Source of the DNA: Erinaceus europaeus
Lineage: Eukaryota; Chordata; Mammalia; Eulipotyphla; Erinaceidae
Assembly: GCF_950295315.1 (NCBI RefSeq)
Contig: NC_080164.1
Coordinates: 13,857,659-13,921,658 of the forward strand
Length of the DNA stretch: 64,000 nt
Direction: 5' to 3'
Shown: positions 21,866-31,861 of the stretch, piece by piece
Position numbering within the stretch: the stretch's first letter is position 1
Layout: each line of letters starts with the position of its first letter
The notes under the pieces: generated by a model
The model's input: the letters and a program-made list of their open reading frames with translations, nothing else
What the model was told of the DNA's origin: nothing
Databases searched by the model: none
Translations under genes and position numbers: made by a program

Positions 21866-22500
21866 TTCTTTTTTTTTTCAATTATAAAGAGGAAACATTG
21901 ACTAAACCATAGGAAAAGAGGGGTACAACTCCGCACAATTCCCACCTCCAGAACTCCGTATCCCATCCCATCCCCTGATAGCTTTCCTATTCTCTAACCC
22001 TCTGGGAGTATGGACCCAAGGTCATTGTGGGTTGCAGAAGGTGGAAGGTCTGGCTTCTGTAATTGCTTCCCCGCTGAACGTGGGTGTTGACTGGTCGATC
22101 CATATTCCCAGCCTGTCTCTCTCTTTCCCTAATAGGGTGGGGCTCTGGGGAAGCTGAGCTCCAGGACATATTGGTGGGGTTGTCTGTCCGGGGAAGTCTG
22201 GTCGGCATCCTGCTAGTGTCTGGAACCTGGTGGCTGAAAAGAGAGTTAACATACAAAGCCAAACAAATTATTGACCAATCATAGATCTAAAGGCTGGAAT
22301 AATTCTGTTGTCATGAGTAGGAATGTTCCAAGCTGCCCCAATATCAACTCATCTTCCTCAGATGTAGCAAAGAGTATGTTGTCGATCCTCCCTTCTGAGG
22401 ATGGAACATTCTCTACCGTTGTTGATCCAAGTTGAGGGCAAGGTCCTATACTCCCTTCCACCTTCTATGAAGCCAACATCACCCTGAAACCAAAAGCAGA
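21866..22500 (-). mobile_element. L1A 3' UTR, antisense, long copy
   Basis: The A-rich end lies left (TTTTTTTTCAATTATAAAGA), followed by GGGGTACAACTCCGCAC, GGGAGTATGGACCCAAGG, and TGGTGGCTGAAAAGAGAG. It extends to TTGTTGATCCAAGTTGAGGG (about 22420), an upstream segment also present at 28508-28530. Confidence 0.75.
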
Positions 22501-22544
22501 TAGGGACAGAACAAAAAAGGAAAACTACAGAGTTTTTAAAAATT

Positions 22545-22695
22545 CTTTACACTTAAAAGAGGAGAGAGAGAGAGAGAGAGAAGCATCATCCGTGGAGCTC
22601 CTGCAGTGCTATCCTTCGTGCTTCCATGTGGTGCTGGGGATTGAACCCAGGGCCTTTCATGCATGATGAGGTATGTTCCTGAGCCACGTCCCAGC
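22545..22695 (-). mobile_element. S5 SINE, antisense
   Basis: A GA run, GCATCATCCGTGGAGCTCC, CTTCCATGTGGTGCTGG, and an antisense B box in GGATTGAACCCAGGG. Confidence 0.78.
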
Positions 22696-23068
22696 ATCCC
22701 ATCCATGTATTTTCCCCATTTTATTACTTATAACAAATATTTCTTGGTGTCTGTGACCCACCAGAATTTTCCAGCTGCTTAGGCGTACAGTGTGGTACAG
22801 TGTGGTGCTGGGGGGCCAGAGGTAAATGGCACAGAGAGAAAAGTGAGGGGTTGTGCTGAACTTGACAACTATTAGACACTGTTGGAAGGTGCATGTGCAT
22901 ATGTGCGTGTGTGTGTGTGTGTGTTTATGTGCACACCTTGTGTTCACTCAGTTTGTGATGCTGGAGGCCAGTTTACTGTGAGCTCAGTCTGGTCAGTCTT
23001 GGATGCCTCCAAAGCAGTAACTTTTCTAGTCTGGCTCCTTTGGGTAGAGTTGTTGTCATTTGGTTCTT
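22696..23068. other. unique sequence with GT run
   Basis: Only a (GT)n microsatellite at about 22899-22925 is recognisable. Confidence 0.5.
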
Positions 23069-23083
23069 AAAGAATCAGTTACA

Positions 23084-23290
23084 ATGGGGCCAGGTGGTGG
23101 TGTACCTGGTTAAGCACACACATTACAGTGCGCAAGGACCCAGGTTCAAGCCCCTGCTCCCCTCCTGCAGGGGGAAAGCTTCACAAGCAGTGAAGCAGGG
23201 CTGCAGGGGTCTCTCTGGCTCTCTCTCCCTCTCTTGTCTTCCTCTTCCCTTTTAATGTGTCTCGGTCTCTGTCCAATAATAAAGAAATAA
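23084..23290 (+). mobile_element. S1 SINE with 15-base duplication
   Basis: Full-length S1 copy flanked by identical AAAGAATCAGTTACA at 23069-23083 and 23291-23305. The clean duplication suggests a relatively recent insertion. Confidence 0.95.
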
Positions 23291-23338
23291 AAAGAATCAG
23301 TTACATTGTCTTAGTTTACCCCTAAAATCTGATCACTT

Positions 23339-24060
23339 GGTGTTGTTTTTGACGGGTTAGGTTGTTTTCGCCGGGATGGCTTCACAGGCAGGTAACAGAC
23401 GACCAGGGACTCATAGTTGAGCTGTAGGCAGTATTTCTTTATTCATGCAGGACGCAGCACAATCTAAGACGAGCTAAGCTAAACTCAAGGTAAAGTACTC
23501 TAAAACTCACAATGCTGTCTTTATATATACTTGCCAAGTAGGGTGGAAACAGGATGTGACATAGAGAGGGTGGAGAGAAAAGTGACTGGTGAAAATCAGA
23601 GTGTGACAAAGAAGGGGCAGAGCAGGAGAGAATCCTATCACTGAACCACAATGCCCTGGAGGGAGGGTGGAACTTGTTAACAGTGGTTATGTAAATAAAA
23701 TAGTGTTAAGCAGGGGGGATTTAAACCAAATGAAACAGAAGGGGTCTCATGCATACCAACAACTTGGGAGTCCGGTGGTAGCACAGCGGGTTAAGCGGAC
23801 ATGGCGCAAAGCGCAAGGACCAGTGTAAGGATCCCGGTTCGAGCCCCAAGCTCCCCACCTGCAGAGGAGTCACTTCACAGGTGGTGAAGCAGGTCTGCAG
23901 GTGTCTGTCTTTCTCTCCCCCTCTCTGTCTTCCCCTCCTTTCTCCATTTCTCTCTGTCTTATCTAACAACAATGATATCAATAACAATAATCATATATAA
24001 CAATTAAAAAAAGCAAGGACAACAAAAGGGAAAATAAATAAATATAAAAAATTTTCAAAA
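23339..24060 (+). mobile_element. S2 SINE split at its first bases by an LTR
   Basis: The SINE duplication AAAATCTGATCACTT lies at 23324-23338 and 24061-24075, outside both the LTR and the SINE body. The first two G residues of the SINE are at 23339-23340. The rest resumes after the LTR as GGGAGTCCGGTGGTAGC at 23766, so the SINE was there first. Confidence 0.88.
23341..23761 (-). mobile_element. solo LTR, antisense, with intact promoter-like motifs
   Basis: A 421-base unit with TGTTG..CCAACA ends and perfect 6-base duplications ACTTGG (23335-23340 and 23762-23767). On the minus strand, TATATAAAGA (23518-23527) is a TATA-like box and AATAAA (23438-23443) is the polyadenylation signal. The U3 half matches the right half of the LTR at 11420. 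No viral open frames accompany it. Confidence 0.9.
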
Positions 24061-24504
24061 AAAATCTGATCACTTTTACAATTTTTGACCTCTTAGGGAT
24101 AATTTATAATGTTCTCTAGAAAAACAAAGCTAACTAAATTTAGATTTTATAAATGTTCTGTACTGTTATTAAGAGTTAGGTTTTGGGTCTCATGTACGCC
24201 TTGTCGACTTGGGCCTATTTTAAGTTAAGTGGGTTTGTTGCTTGGTTGTTGGTTTGGTTGACTGTCAATAGCGGCATCACTGACCTGTCTGTTAGTGAAA
24301 GTCTTATTCTTTTACTGCCATCAGGATTGTTGTTGGGGCTTGGTGCTGCTCCTGATAGCCATTCTTTTTTGTTATTTATTTAATTTTATTTTTAGTAGTT
24401 TTCCTTTCATTTACTTCGATGGGAGAGAAGTTGAGAGGGAAGGGGACATAGACAGGGAGAAGGAAAAAACTCCCACAGCACTGCTTTGCATATATATATA
24501 TATA

Positions 24505-25303
24505 TTATTATTTTTTTAATAATGATCTACAAGACCATAGGATAACAAGGGTAAACTTCCACACAATTACCACCACCAGAGCTCTGTATCCCCCTCCCCT
24601 CCATTGGAAGCTTTCCTATTCTTTATCCCTCTGGGAACATGGACCAAAGATCTTTATGGGGTGCAGAAGGTGGGAGGTCTGGCTTCTGTAATTGCTTCTC
24701 CACTGGACATGGGTGTTGACAGGTGGATCCACACCCCCAGCCTGTCTCTCTCTTTCCCTAGTGAGGCAGGGCTCTGGGAAGCGGGGCTCAACATGTTGGT
24801 GGGGTCGTCTGCCCAGGGAAGTCAAGTTGGTATCATTGTCACATCTGCACCTTGGTGGCTGAAAAAAACATTAAAATATAAAGCAGAACAAATTGTTTAA
24901 TGATCAGGAACCTAAGGGTAAGAGTATATCAGATAAGATTTGGGGTCTCCATTTTGGAAAAGGCTAATAGGTCTATTTTAGGTGTTTTACCCTCTTTTTT
25001 TTATTTAAAATTTTTTTTATATTTATTTTATTTATTTATTCCCTTTTGTTGCCCTTGTTGTTTTATTGTTGTAGTTATTATTGTTGTTGTTGGATAGGAC
25101 AGAGAGAAATGGAGAGAGGGAGGGGAAGACAGAGAGGAGGAGAGAAAGACACCTGCAGACCTGCTTCACCGCCTGTGAAGCGACTCCCCTGCAGGTGGGG
25201 AGCCGGGGTTCGAACCGGGATCCTTATGGCGGTCCTTGTGCTTTGCACCACCTGTGCTTAGCCCGCTGCACTACAGCCCAACTCCCTGTGTTTTACCCTC
25301 TTA
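24505..25303 (-). mobile_element. L1A 3' UTR, antisense, inside a SINE
   Basis: The A-rich end lies left (TTATTTTTTTAATAATGATC), then ACCACCAGAGCTCTGTATCC and GGACCAAAGATCTTTATGGG, through to GGTGTTTTACCCTC. It contains a nested S2 copy at 24997-25287. Confidence 0.75.
24997..25287 (-). mobile_element. S2 SINE, antisense, inside L1A
   Basis: Flanked by identical GTGTTTTACCCTCTT at 24982-24996 and 25288-25302. Near-consensus body and head. This is the youngest of three nested layers (S2 in L1A in S1ext). Confidence 0.93.
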
Positions 25304-25499
25304 AAGCTTCCCCCTGCAGGTGAGGACCAGGAGGGCTTGAACCCTTGTCCTTACACATGGAAACACGTGCACTCATGCAGGTGCACCACTGCCCAGCTCC
25401 CCAGGCATTTTGTTTTTTTTTCCCCCAATGGAAACCCGCGTCATTGAAGATACTATTCAGTGACAGGGTATATGGGTATGTGTATACATATACATTTTA

Positions 25500-25718
25500 T
25501 TTTGGCACTAGGGCGTCACCACTCTGGGTCAGCTTTTTCACACAGAAAAACAAAGGTGAATGGAGGCTGTTTGGTGAGAGGAGAGACACCACAGCTCTGC
25601 ATCGCCATCCATGCAGCTCCCCTGGGGCCATCCATGGAGGTGCTGGAGATCGAACCCAGGGCCTGACATGTGATAAGATGTGCGCTTTCTCTGTTGAGCT
25701 ATCTCTCAGACCCTGCCC
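25500..25718 (-). mobile_element. S5 SINE, antisense
   Basis: GGTCAGCTTTTTCACACAGA, CACCACAGCTCTGCATC, CATGCAGCTCCCCTGGGGCC, the B box ATCGAACCCAGGGCC, and GAGCTATCTCTCAGACCC. Confidence 0.78.
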
Positions 25719-25739
25719 ACCACTGTCACACACTGAATT

Positions 25740-26040
25740 ACATTTCCTCAAAATCGACATTTTAAAACTCCCAAATCTTAATGCCCCTCCCTGTGTGTCA
25801 GTCACTATGTGGAGACAGGGCCTTCAAGATGTAATGGAGGCTGGGAGGTTCAGTGGGTGAATCCTAATCCAATCCGTCTTTATAAGAAGAGGCAACCTGG
25901 GCACACGAGGCCATGTCAGGAATGTTTCCCACAGAGCAAAGACCCTGAGGACACAAGAAGAAGGTGGCCCTCTATGAGAGGATGGCCTTTCTGGTGCCAC
26001 CCACCCAACATTTCGTCCTGACCATCCTATGCGACCAATA
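25740..26040 (+). mobile_element. MLT1 LTR fragment (ERVL-MaLR)
   Basis: AGACAGGGCCTTCAAGATGT, TCTTTATAAGAAGAGGCAAC, CTGAGGACACAAGAAGAAGG, TGGCCCTCTATGAGAGGATGG and CTTTCTGGTGCCACCC follow the order of the MLT1 LTR. It is old and diverged, with no coding part. Confidence 0.72.
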
Positions 26041-26049
26041 GGCACCAAG

Positions 26050-26120
26050 CCTTTTTGTTGTTGTTATTGTCAAGGCTTCGTCGCTCTGGTATGACTTTGT
26101 CAGAGAGAGAGAGGGAGAGG

Positions 26121-26154
<34 letters not shown>

Positions 26155-26255
26155 AACCAATTGGAAGTGGGGCCATTCTGGGGCCTGACACACACATGGC
26201 AAAGCAGTCCCCCTGTCCTGGTGAGCTATGTGCTAGCTCCCATCCAGTCTCTAAT
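26050..26255 (-). mobile_element. S5 SINE, antisense, with GA expansion
   Basis: A GGGAGA/GA run at about 26104-26152 follows CGTCGCTCTGGTATGAC. The right part GGTGAGCTATGTGCTAGCTCCC is the head end. The B box is eroded. Confidence 0.55.
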
Positions 26256-26271
26256 ATATGAAAGGATCCCT

Positions 26272-26412
26272 CTGGGAATGGGAAACAGCATAATGGTTCT
26301 GCAAGAAACTTGTATGCCTGAGACTCTGAGGTCCCAGGTTCAATCCCCAGGTCATCATAAGCCAGAGCTCAGCAGTGCTCTGGTCTCTCTCTCTTTCTCT
26401 CATTAAAGTAAT
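26272..26412 (+). mobile_element. S3 SINE
   Basis: GGGAAACAGCATAATGGTTC, CCTGAGACTCTGAGGTCCC, the B box CAGGTTCAATCCCC, CATAAGCCAGAGCTCAGCAG, and tail CATTAAAGTAATA. Confidence 0.88.
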
Positions 26413-26703
26413 ATATTTTCTCTCATTAAATTTATTTCATTAAAGTTTATACATATCAAAGGATCTTCTATGCAGACTCCTGTGCTAATTCAGGAGCCAG
26501 CATCCTTGCCATTTTTTTTTTAGATAGAGAAGAGTCCAAGCCCAGGAGTCTGGGGGTGAGGGGGCCCCCCGATAGTGGCAGAGGGTTCTGAGAAAACCCA
26601 GCCCCCCAGGAAGCTGTGCGTGAAGAAAGGTATTTAGGGTCGTTGGAGCAGACACGGGCTTTGCTGCAGTGGTGGGAGTGTGCCATCTCTTTTCCTCTGT
26701 GCA

Positions 26704-27007
26704 TTGTTTTATTTATTTATTATTTATTTATTTATCTAGTCCCTTTTTGTTGCCCTTGTTGTTTCATTGTTGTGGCTATTATTGTTGTTATTATTGATGT
26801 CATCGTTGTTGGACAGGACAGAGAGAAATGGAGAAAGTAGGAGAAGACAGGAAGGGGGAGAGAAAGACAGATACCAGCTGACCTGCTTCACCGCCTGTGA
26901 AGCGACTCCCCTGCAGGTGGAGAGCCGGGGGCTCGAACCAGGATCCTTACGCTGGTCCTTGCACTTTGCACCACCTGTGCTTAACCGCTGCGCTACCGCC
27001 TGATTCC
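26704..27007 (-). mobile_element. S2 SINE, antisense
   Basis: TTTTTGTTGCCCTTGTTG, GTTGGACAGGACAGAGAG, GGGGGCTCGAACCAGGATCC, and head CTGCGCTACCGCCTGATTCC. Confidence 0.92.
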
Positions 27008-28125
27008 CTCCTCTGTGCGTCTTGACCAAGCAGCATCGAGCCCCGTTGGACATGCCTCTCTGGTCAGGCTGTCTGCCCGCCCGGGAAGCTCAGAGCCAGA
27101 ACTGATCCCAACCACCACTATGGCTCTACAGCCTCCTGCCCGTCTACATCTGTCATGATGCTCACAGCACATTTTCTGTCCCTGTCACATTCAACAGTCC
27201 AGCCTGAATGCAGGGTTATTGCAGCTTGAGAAGTCCCTGCAGCTTACTTAGGAGGGTTTAAAGTCCAGAGCCGCCACCCCACCTCCATATACACATCACA
27301 GAAGTGTGTGTGTGTGTGTGTGTGTGTGTGGAGGGAGTACTGGTGGTGGCTACTTTGAAATGTTCCCCGGCAGTGGGGCAGCCCCAGTCGCCATGGTGGA
27401 TGCACCCTGGCTGGTGTGAAATGTGCTGACCTAGTGAGGCCAGTTCAGCTCAGACAGCACTGGGGGGGGGGACAGGGTCACTCCAGGTCACTCCGGGCTC
27501 AGAAGCAGCAGGACTGGGTGCAGGGAGCTGAGTGGCGGCCATCTGCATCTCGGGTGTCAGGGCCAGTGAGGCTTTGTGCTATTCCCTGGTGTGTGCAGAG
27601 ACCCTCCACAGGGGTCCAGCTGGGCATTGGCAGTGGATAGCAGAGGCTTTGAAAGCAGACCCTACTGAGATCGGAGGGATGGATAGAACGTGACCCTCAT
27701 CCAAAGCCACACACGGTGACCAGTGCATGCTGGGATGTTGGAGCAGAGGCTGAACCCAGCATGGGCTCTGGGCCAGGACGGGCCAGGCCTTCAGTCTCCT
27801 TGAGCTCCGGGGTCTGGGAGACCCTGGCCAGAAGTGGGGACGGCAGGAGGTGAGATGCTCTCTCCTTTACCTCCCCTTGCCTCCCATGTGGATCTGCCTC
27901 CAGAGGAATGTGGGTGAGTCTGAGCTTCCCCCACTGTGTGTTGGACACCTCTGTGCGCCCAGGGAGGCCCCTCTCCCCGTGGTAGAGGTGAAGGTGGAGT
28001 TCTCCTTATTGTTGTCACCTAGATCATCACTGGGACATTGGGGCCCAGTGCCTGCATGATACTCCACTGCCCTCAGTGGTTATTCCCTGTTCCCTTCTTT
28101 TCTATTTCTTAAAAATTAAAAAAAA
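27008..28125. other. unique GC-moderate sequence
   Basis: No gene recognised over about 1.1 kb. It contains a (GT)n run at 27303-27330 and a G run at 27463-27471. The 74-codon open frame at 27416 has no recognisable domain. Confidence 0.5.
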
Positions 28126-28127
28126 AA

Positions 28128-28500
28128 ATTTTGTTACTGCTACCAGAGCTATTGCTGGGGCGTAGTACCTGCACAACAAATCTACTACTGCAAGTGGCCA
28201 ATTTTTTTTTCTTATTCTTTTCTATTTTTTAAATTTCTTTATTGAGGAATTAATGGTTTGCAGTTGACAGTAAAATACAATAGTTTGCGCGTGCATAACG
28301 CTTCCCAGTTTTCCACATAACAACTCAGCCCCCACTAGGTCCTCCTCTACCATTTTGTTCCAGGACCTGAACCCTCTCTCTCCCACCTCAGAGTCTTTTA
28401 CTTCGGTGCAATACCCCATTTTTTTTAATAGAGACAAAATTTGAGAAGGAAGCGGGGAAAGAGAAACAGCTGTAGTACTGACTCACCACTCATGGAGGCC
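28128..28500 (-). mobile_element. S1ext SINE, antisense, split by L1C
   Basis: Left part AGAGCTATTGCTGGGGC and AATCTACTACTGCAAGTGGCC is the extension. The right part AATAGAGACAAAATTTGAGA to GACTCACCACTCATGG is the body. The tRNA-like head is missing. Confidence 0.68.
28214..28418 (-). mobile_element. L1C 3' end, antisense
   Basis: TTTATTGAGGAATTAATGGT, GACAGTAAAATACAATAG and CAACTCAGCCCCCACTAGG form a different L1-like 3' end that I associate with hedgehog genomic sequence from memory. It sits inside the S1ext copy. Confidence 0.55.
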
Positions 28501-28535
28501 TCTATCGTCGTTGATCCAAGTTGAGGGCAAGGTCT
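28501..28535 (-). mobile_element. short L1A upstream segment
   Basis: GTTGATCCAAGTTGAGGGCA matches the far right end of the L1A copy at 21866-22500. It is only about 35 bases and detached from any 3' end. Confidence 0.5.
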
Positions 28536-28539
28536 TAGT

Positions 28540-28755
28540 AAATTCTTACTGAATGTCTGCTTTCTGTCACATCAAGATTGTAGACTTTGAGGGCCCCATT
28601 GTCACAGCCACAAGTGCTCAGCCTTTGTGGGATGAAGGCAGCTACAGACAATATGTAAACACATGGGTACGTCTTGGTGCCAATGAAACTTTATTGGCAA
28701 AAACAACATCAGGCCGAATTTGGACCATAGCTTATGGTTTATTGACTCCTAGATT
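28540..28755. mobile_element. hAT-type DNA transposon remnant
   Basis: GCAGCTACAGACAATATGTA, TGAAACTTTATTGGCAAAAA and CCGAATTTGGACCATAGCTT match the internal order of a familiar non-autonomous hAT element in placental mammals (AATAAAACTTTATTTACAAA, then GGATTTGGCC). The terminal inverted repeats are decayed. No transposase is present. Confidence 0.65.
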
Positions 28756-29095
28756 AGAAACACAGGGTGGACAGAAGTGGACATGATCTTGGTTAACATG
28801 GAGGTTACGCTCTGGGCAAGGAAGACAGAAGTTGGGCCCGCCAAGTAGTAGGCATGGCTTGGGCACGTGGGTTGTATATTCCTTAGCCATATGTGTGACC
28901 AGGGTTTAAGCCAGGCCTCACCACACTGAAGGAAGCTTTTATGCTGTGGTCTCATTCACACATTCTCCTGCTCTCGACCTAAAAAAATTAAAATGTAATT
29001 ATTATTATTACTAATTAAAATGAGAGAGGAGGAAGTGGGTCATATAATCACAAATATTATACTTATGAACCCTAGTACTTAAAGGAAATGTTTGT
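28756..29095. other. unique sequence
   Basis: No gene or clear repeat. Confidence 0.5.
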
Positions 29096-29097
29096 CT

Positions 29098-29625
29098 TTC
29101 TTTTTTTAATTAAACCAGAACACCCCTCAGCTCTGGCCTGTGGTGGTCCTGGGGACTGGTGGGTGGGAGCTTGGAGCCTCAGGTGTGAATTTTTTTTTAA
29201 TTTGTTTATTTAAGAAAGGAGACATTAACAAAACCGTAGGATAAGAGGGGTACAACTCCACACAATTCCTACCACCCAATCTCCATATCCCATCCCCTCC
29301 CCTGATAGCTTTCCCATTCTCTATCCCTCTGGGAGCATGGACCCAGGGTCATTGTGGGATGCAGAAGGTAGAAGGTCTGGCTTCTGTAATTGCTTCCCCG
29401 CTGAACATGGGCGTTGACTGGTCGGTCCATACTCCCAGTCTGCCTCTCTCTTTCCCTAGTAGGGTGGGTCTCTGGGGAAGCGGGACTCCAGGACACATTG
29501 GTGGGGTTGTCAGTCCAGGGAAGTCTGGTTGCCATCATGCTGGCATCCGAAACCTGGTGGCTGAAAAGGTGTGAAATTTTTTTTTTTTGCATAACCATGA
29601 TGCTGTCTGGCTGGCACTGGACCAA
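29098..29625 (-). mobile_element. S3 SINE, antisense, split by L1A
   Basis: The left half CCAGAACACCCCTCAGCTCTGG ends at GCCTCAGGTGTGAA. The right half resumes TTTTTGCATAACCATGATGC. The L1A lies between repeated GGTGTGAA motifs. Confidence 0.78.
29190..29567 (-). mobile_element. L1A 3' UTR, antisense, inside S3
   Basis: T-rich left end, AAAGGAGACATTAACAAAAC, GGGAGCATGGACCCAGGG, and TGGTGGCTGAAAA at the truncated 5' side. It is flanked by GGTGTGAA at 29182-29189 and 29568-29575, followed in both places by a T run. Confidence 0.85.
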
Positions 29626-29981
29626 TAGCTTCTCAGAGACCTGAGAGCAAGGGTATGATACACTTCAGGTCAAGAGCTGATGCTTGAGTTGTTAAGCAGG
29701 TGAAGAGAAAGAGGAAAAGCCCCGTGGTGTGGGGGGCGTATGTGTTGTATGAGGCATTCAGAAGCTGAGAGGCGGCTGGTGTGGTGGCACGCAGAGGAGA
29801 ACCAGAAGTAGGTTTGATGAGGCAGGAGAGGACACGGGAGCCCCATGCACAGCCGTGGGGCCATGCTGGGACTCCGTTCTACTCCAGACTGACGGGGAAG
29901 ACTAATAGAGGTCCAGAGGCTGCCTCAGCTCTGCACTTCAAGCTCACTGGCTGCAACATGAGGACACACTGGAGAAGAGCT
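29626..29981. other. unique sequence
   Basis: No gene or repeat family recognised. Confidence 0.5.
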
Positions 29982-30200
29982 GAGGCCAGGTGGTAGCACA
30001 CCTGGCTGAGTACACATGTTACCATGAGCAAGGACCCAGGTTTGAGGCCCCTGGTTCTCACCTGCAGGGGGTGGGGCGGGAGCTTCACAAGCAGTGAAGT
30101 AGTGTTGCCGGTGTCTCTCTCCCTCTCTGCTACCCTCTTCCCTCTCAATTTCTCTTTGTCTCTATACAAAATAAGTAAAATAAAAGTAAAAAAAAATAAC
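29982..30200 (+). mobile_element. S1 SINE
   Basis: GAGGCCAGGTGGTAGCACAC, B box CCAGGTTTGAGGCCC, GCTTCACAAGCAGTGAAG, and an AAGTAAAATAAAAGTAAAAA tail. Confidence 0.9.
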
Positions 30201-30211
30201 AAACCCGATTT

Positions 30212-31195
30212 CCTTTTTTATTAGTGATTTAATATTGATTTACAAAATTACAAGGACACGGGCACTACTCTGCACCATTCCCACCACCAGAGCTCTGGAT
30301 CCCCTCTCCCTCCATTGTGAGCTACAACAGTTCTCCTAAGGTTGCAGATATGAGTTAATTACTGTTTCTATAACTGTCTTCCTATATTTGTATACATTTG
30401 ACCTTTTTACTTATAAAATGGAAATATTGACAAGACCATAGGATAAGAGGGGTACAATTCCACACAGTTCTCACCACCAGAACTCCATATCTAGTCCCCT
30501 CCCCTGATAGCTTCCCTATTCTTTATCCCTCTGGGAGTATGGACCCAAGGTCATTGTGGGATGCAGAAGGTGGAAGTTCTGGCTTCTGTAATTGCTTCCC
30601 CGCTGAACATGGACTTGGACAGGCTGATCCATACTCCCAGCCTGCCTCTCTCTTTCCCTAGTGGGGCAGGGCTCTGGGGAAGTGGGGCTCTAGGACACAT
30701 TGGTGGGGTTGTCTGTCCAGGGAAGTCTGGTTGGCATCATGGTAGCATCTGGAACCTGGTGACTGAAAAAGTTAAGATATAAAGCGGAGTAAGTTCTTCA
30801 CTAGTCATGAACCTAACGGCTGGAATATTACAGATGAAGATTTGGTGTCTCTGTTTTGGAAAAAAAAAACTGGCCTTTTTTTTTTTTTTTTAAGGCCTCC
30901 TCTTCCTTTTCAGGTTACACACACACCTATTATTACGTCCTCAAGTCCTTCCGTTTTTCCTCCTGTCTCTCTGGATCCTGATGGAGTTGGAGTTCAGAGT
31001 CCTCTGGTCATCTTCCTCCCATCATTTCTCCCCCTCTGGGAGTATGGACCAAAATTCTTTATGGGGAGCAGGAGATGTGAGGTCTGGCTTCTGTAATTGC
31101 TTCTCTGCTGGACATGGACGTTGGCGGTTTGATCCGTACCCCAACCTGTCTCTATCTTTCCCTAGAAGAGTAGGACTCTCGAGTGTAACTATGAT
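30212..31195 (-). mobile_element. L1B 3' UTR, antisense, split by L1A
   Basis: Left end TTTTTTATTAGTGATTTAAT, CACCACCAGAGCTCTGGATC, and GTTGCAGATATGAGTTAATT. The right part resumes AAGGCCTCCTCTTCCTTTTC and goes through ATGGAGTTGGAGTTCAGAGT to GGGAGTATGGACCAAAATTC. It is related to the copy at 12390-13110. Confidence 0.72.
30403..30868 (-). mobile_element. L1A 3' UTR, antisense, inside L1B
   Basis: TATAAAATGGAAATATTGAC, GGGGTACAATTCCACACAG, GGGAGTATGGACCCAAGG, and GTGACTGAAAAAGTTAAG. Host L1B sequence flanks it on both sides (GACCTTTTT left, GGCCTTTTTT right). Confidence 0.8.
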
Positions 31196-31860
31196 TTCTT
31201 TAGGGAAAAAAAAGAGTCTAAGGGACCAAGGAAAGAGCTGCCACAAGAAAGGAAAGTGGCCTAGCAGATAAAAGGAAGGAGGGAGAGGTCAGAAGTGTGT
31301 CAGAGGTGTGGCAGGAAGTAGAAGCCAGCAGGAAACTTCGCTGCCAGGTGTTCTGTGAACCAAGGGCTAGTGGTGCTGAGGACCCTCTGCCAGAAGGCGC
31401 TGAGGTCTCCTCTCTGCCTCCTTTCCTTCTGTCAGAGGAGGGGCAGGAGAGGCTGGGCTGCCTTGAGGCATCAAATTAGAGGTGTCTGCTAAGCAGGTAA
31501 GCCGCAGGATCTGAGGTTGAGAGGGAAGGAAGGGGCTGGAGACACTAAGCTTGGGGGAGCCACGGGCGTGTGGAGAGTAATTGAAGCCCTGAGTGTGGAT
31601 GTGAGCATTTGGGCCAAGAGAGGACAGTGCCAGGGGGGATAAAAAATAAAGAAGTAAAAGGTCTGCTGTTGTGTAAGAGCTGCAGAGAGGAAGGTGATTC
31701 TGCAAAATTGAGAACTAGGGGAGTCAGGGAGATTGTTGTGTCATAGCAGGTAAGGGGAGCAAGTGTTTCAAAGCAGAGCAGAGCTGGCGCTGGGTCTCTA
31801 AGCACAGCTGCTTAGAGCTGGCTGCAGGCTGGTGCTGAGTGCTCTGGGAGCTGGCATCTC
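31196..31860. other. unique sequence
   Basis: No exon or repeat recognised. The 112- and 86-codon minus-strand frames have no motif or good splice context. Confidence 0.45.
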
Positions 31861-31861
31861 T

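Larger units (their letters stand above)
24320..25402 (-). mobile_element. S1ext SINE, antisense, split by L1A
   Basis: The left half ends in the body near CACAGCACTGCTTT (24487). The right half resumes at AAAGCTTCCCCCTGCAGG (25302) with an antisense B box GGCTTGAACCC and head TGCAGGTGCACCACTGCCC. The two halves are complementary parts of one SINE. Confidence 0.75.

Noticed and set aside
9797..23761. Provirus with the LTRs at 9797, 11420 and 23341 as ends
   Set aside because: The LTRs have different duplications, each repeated on both sides of a single LTR, and the DNA between them contains SINEs and a minisatellite but no gag, pol or env sequence. They are independent solo LTRs.
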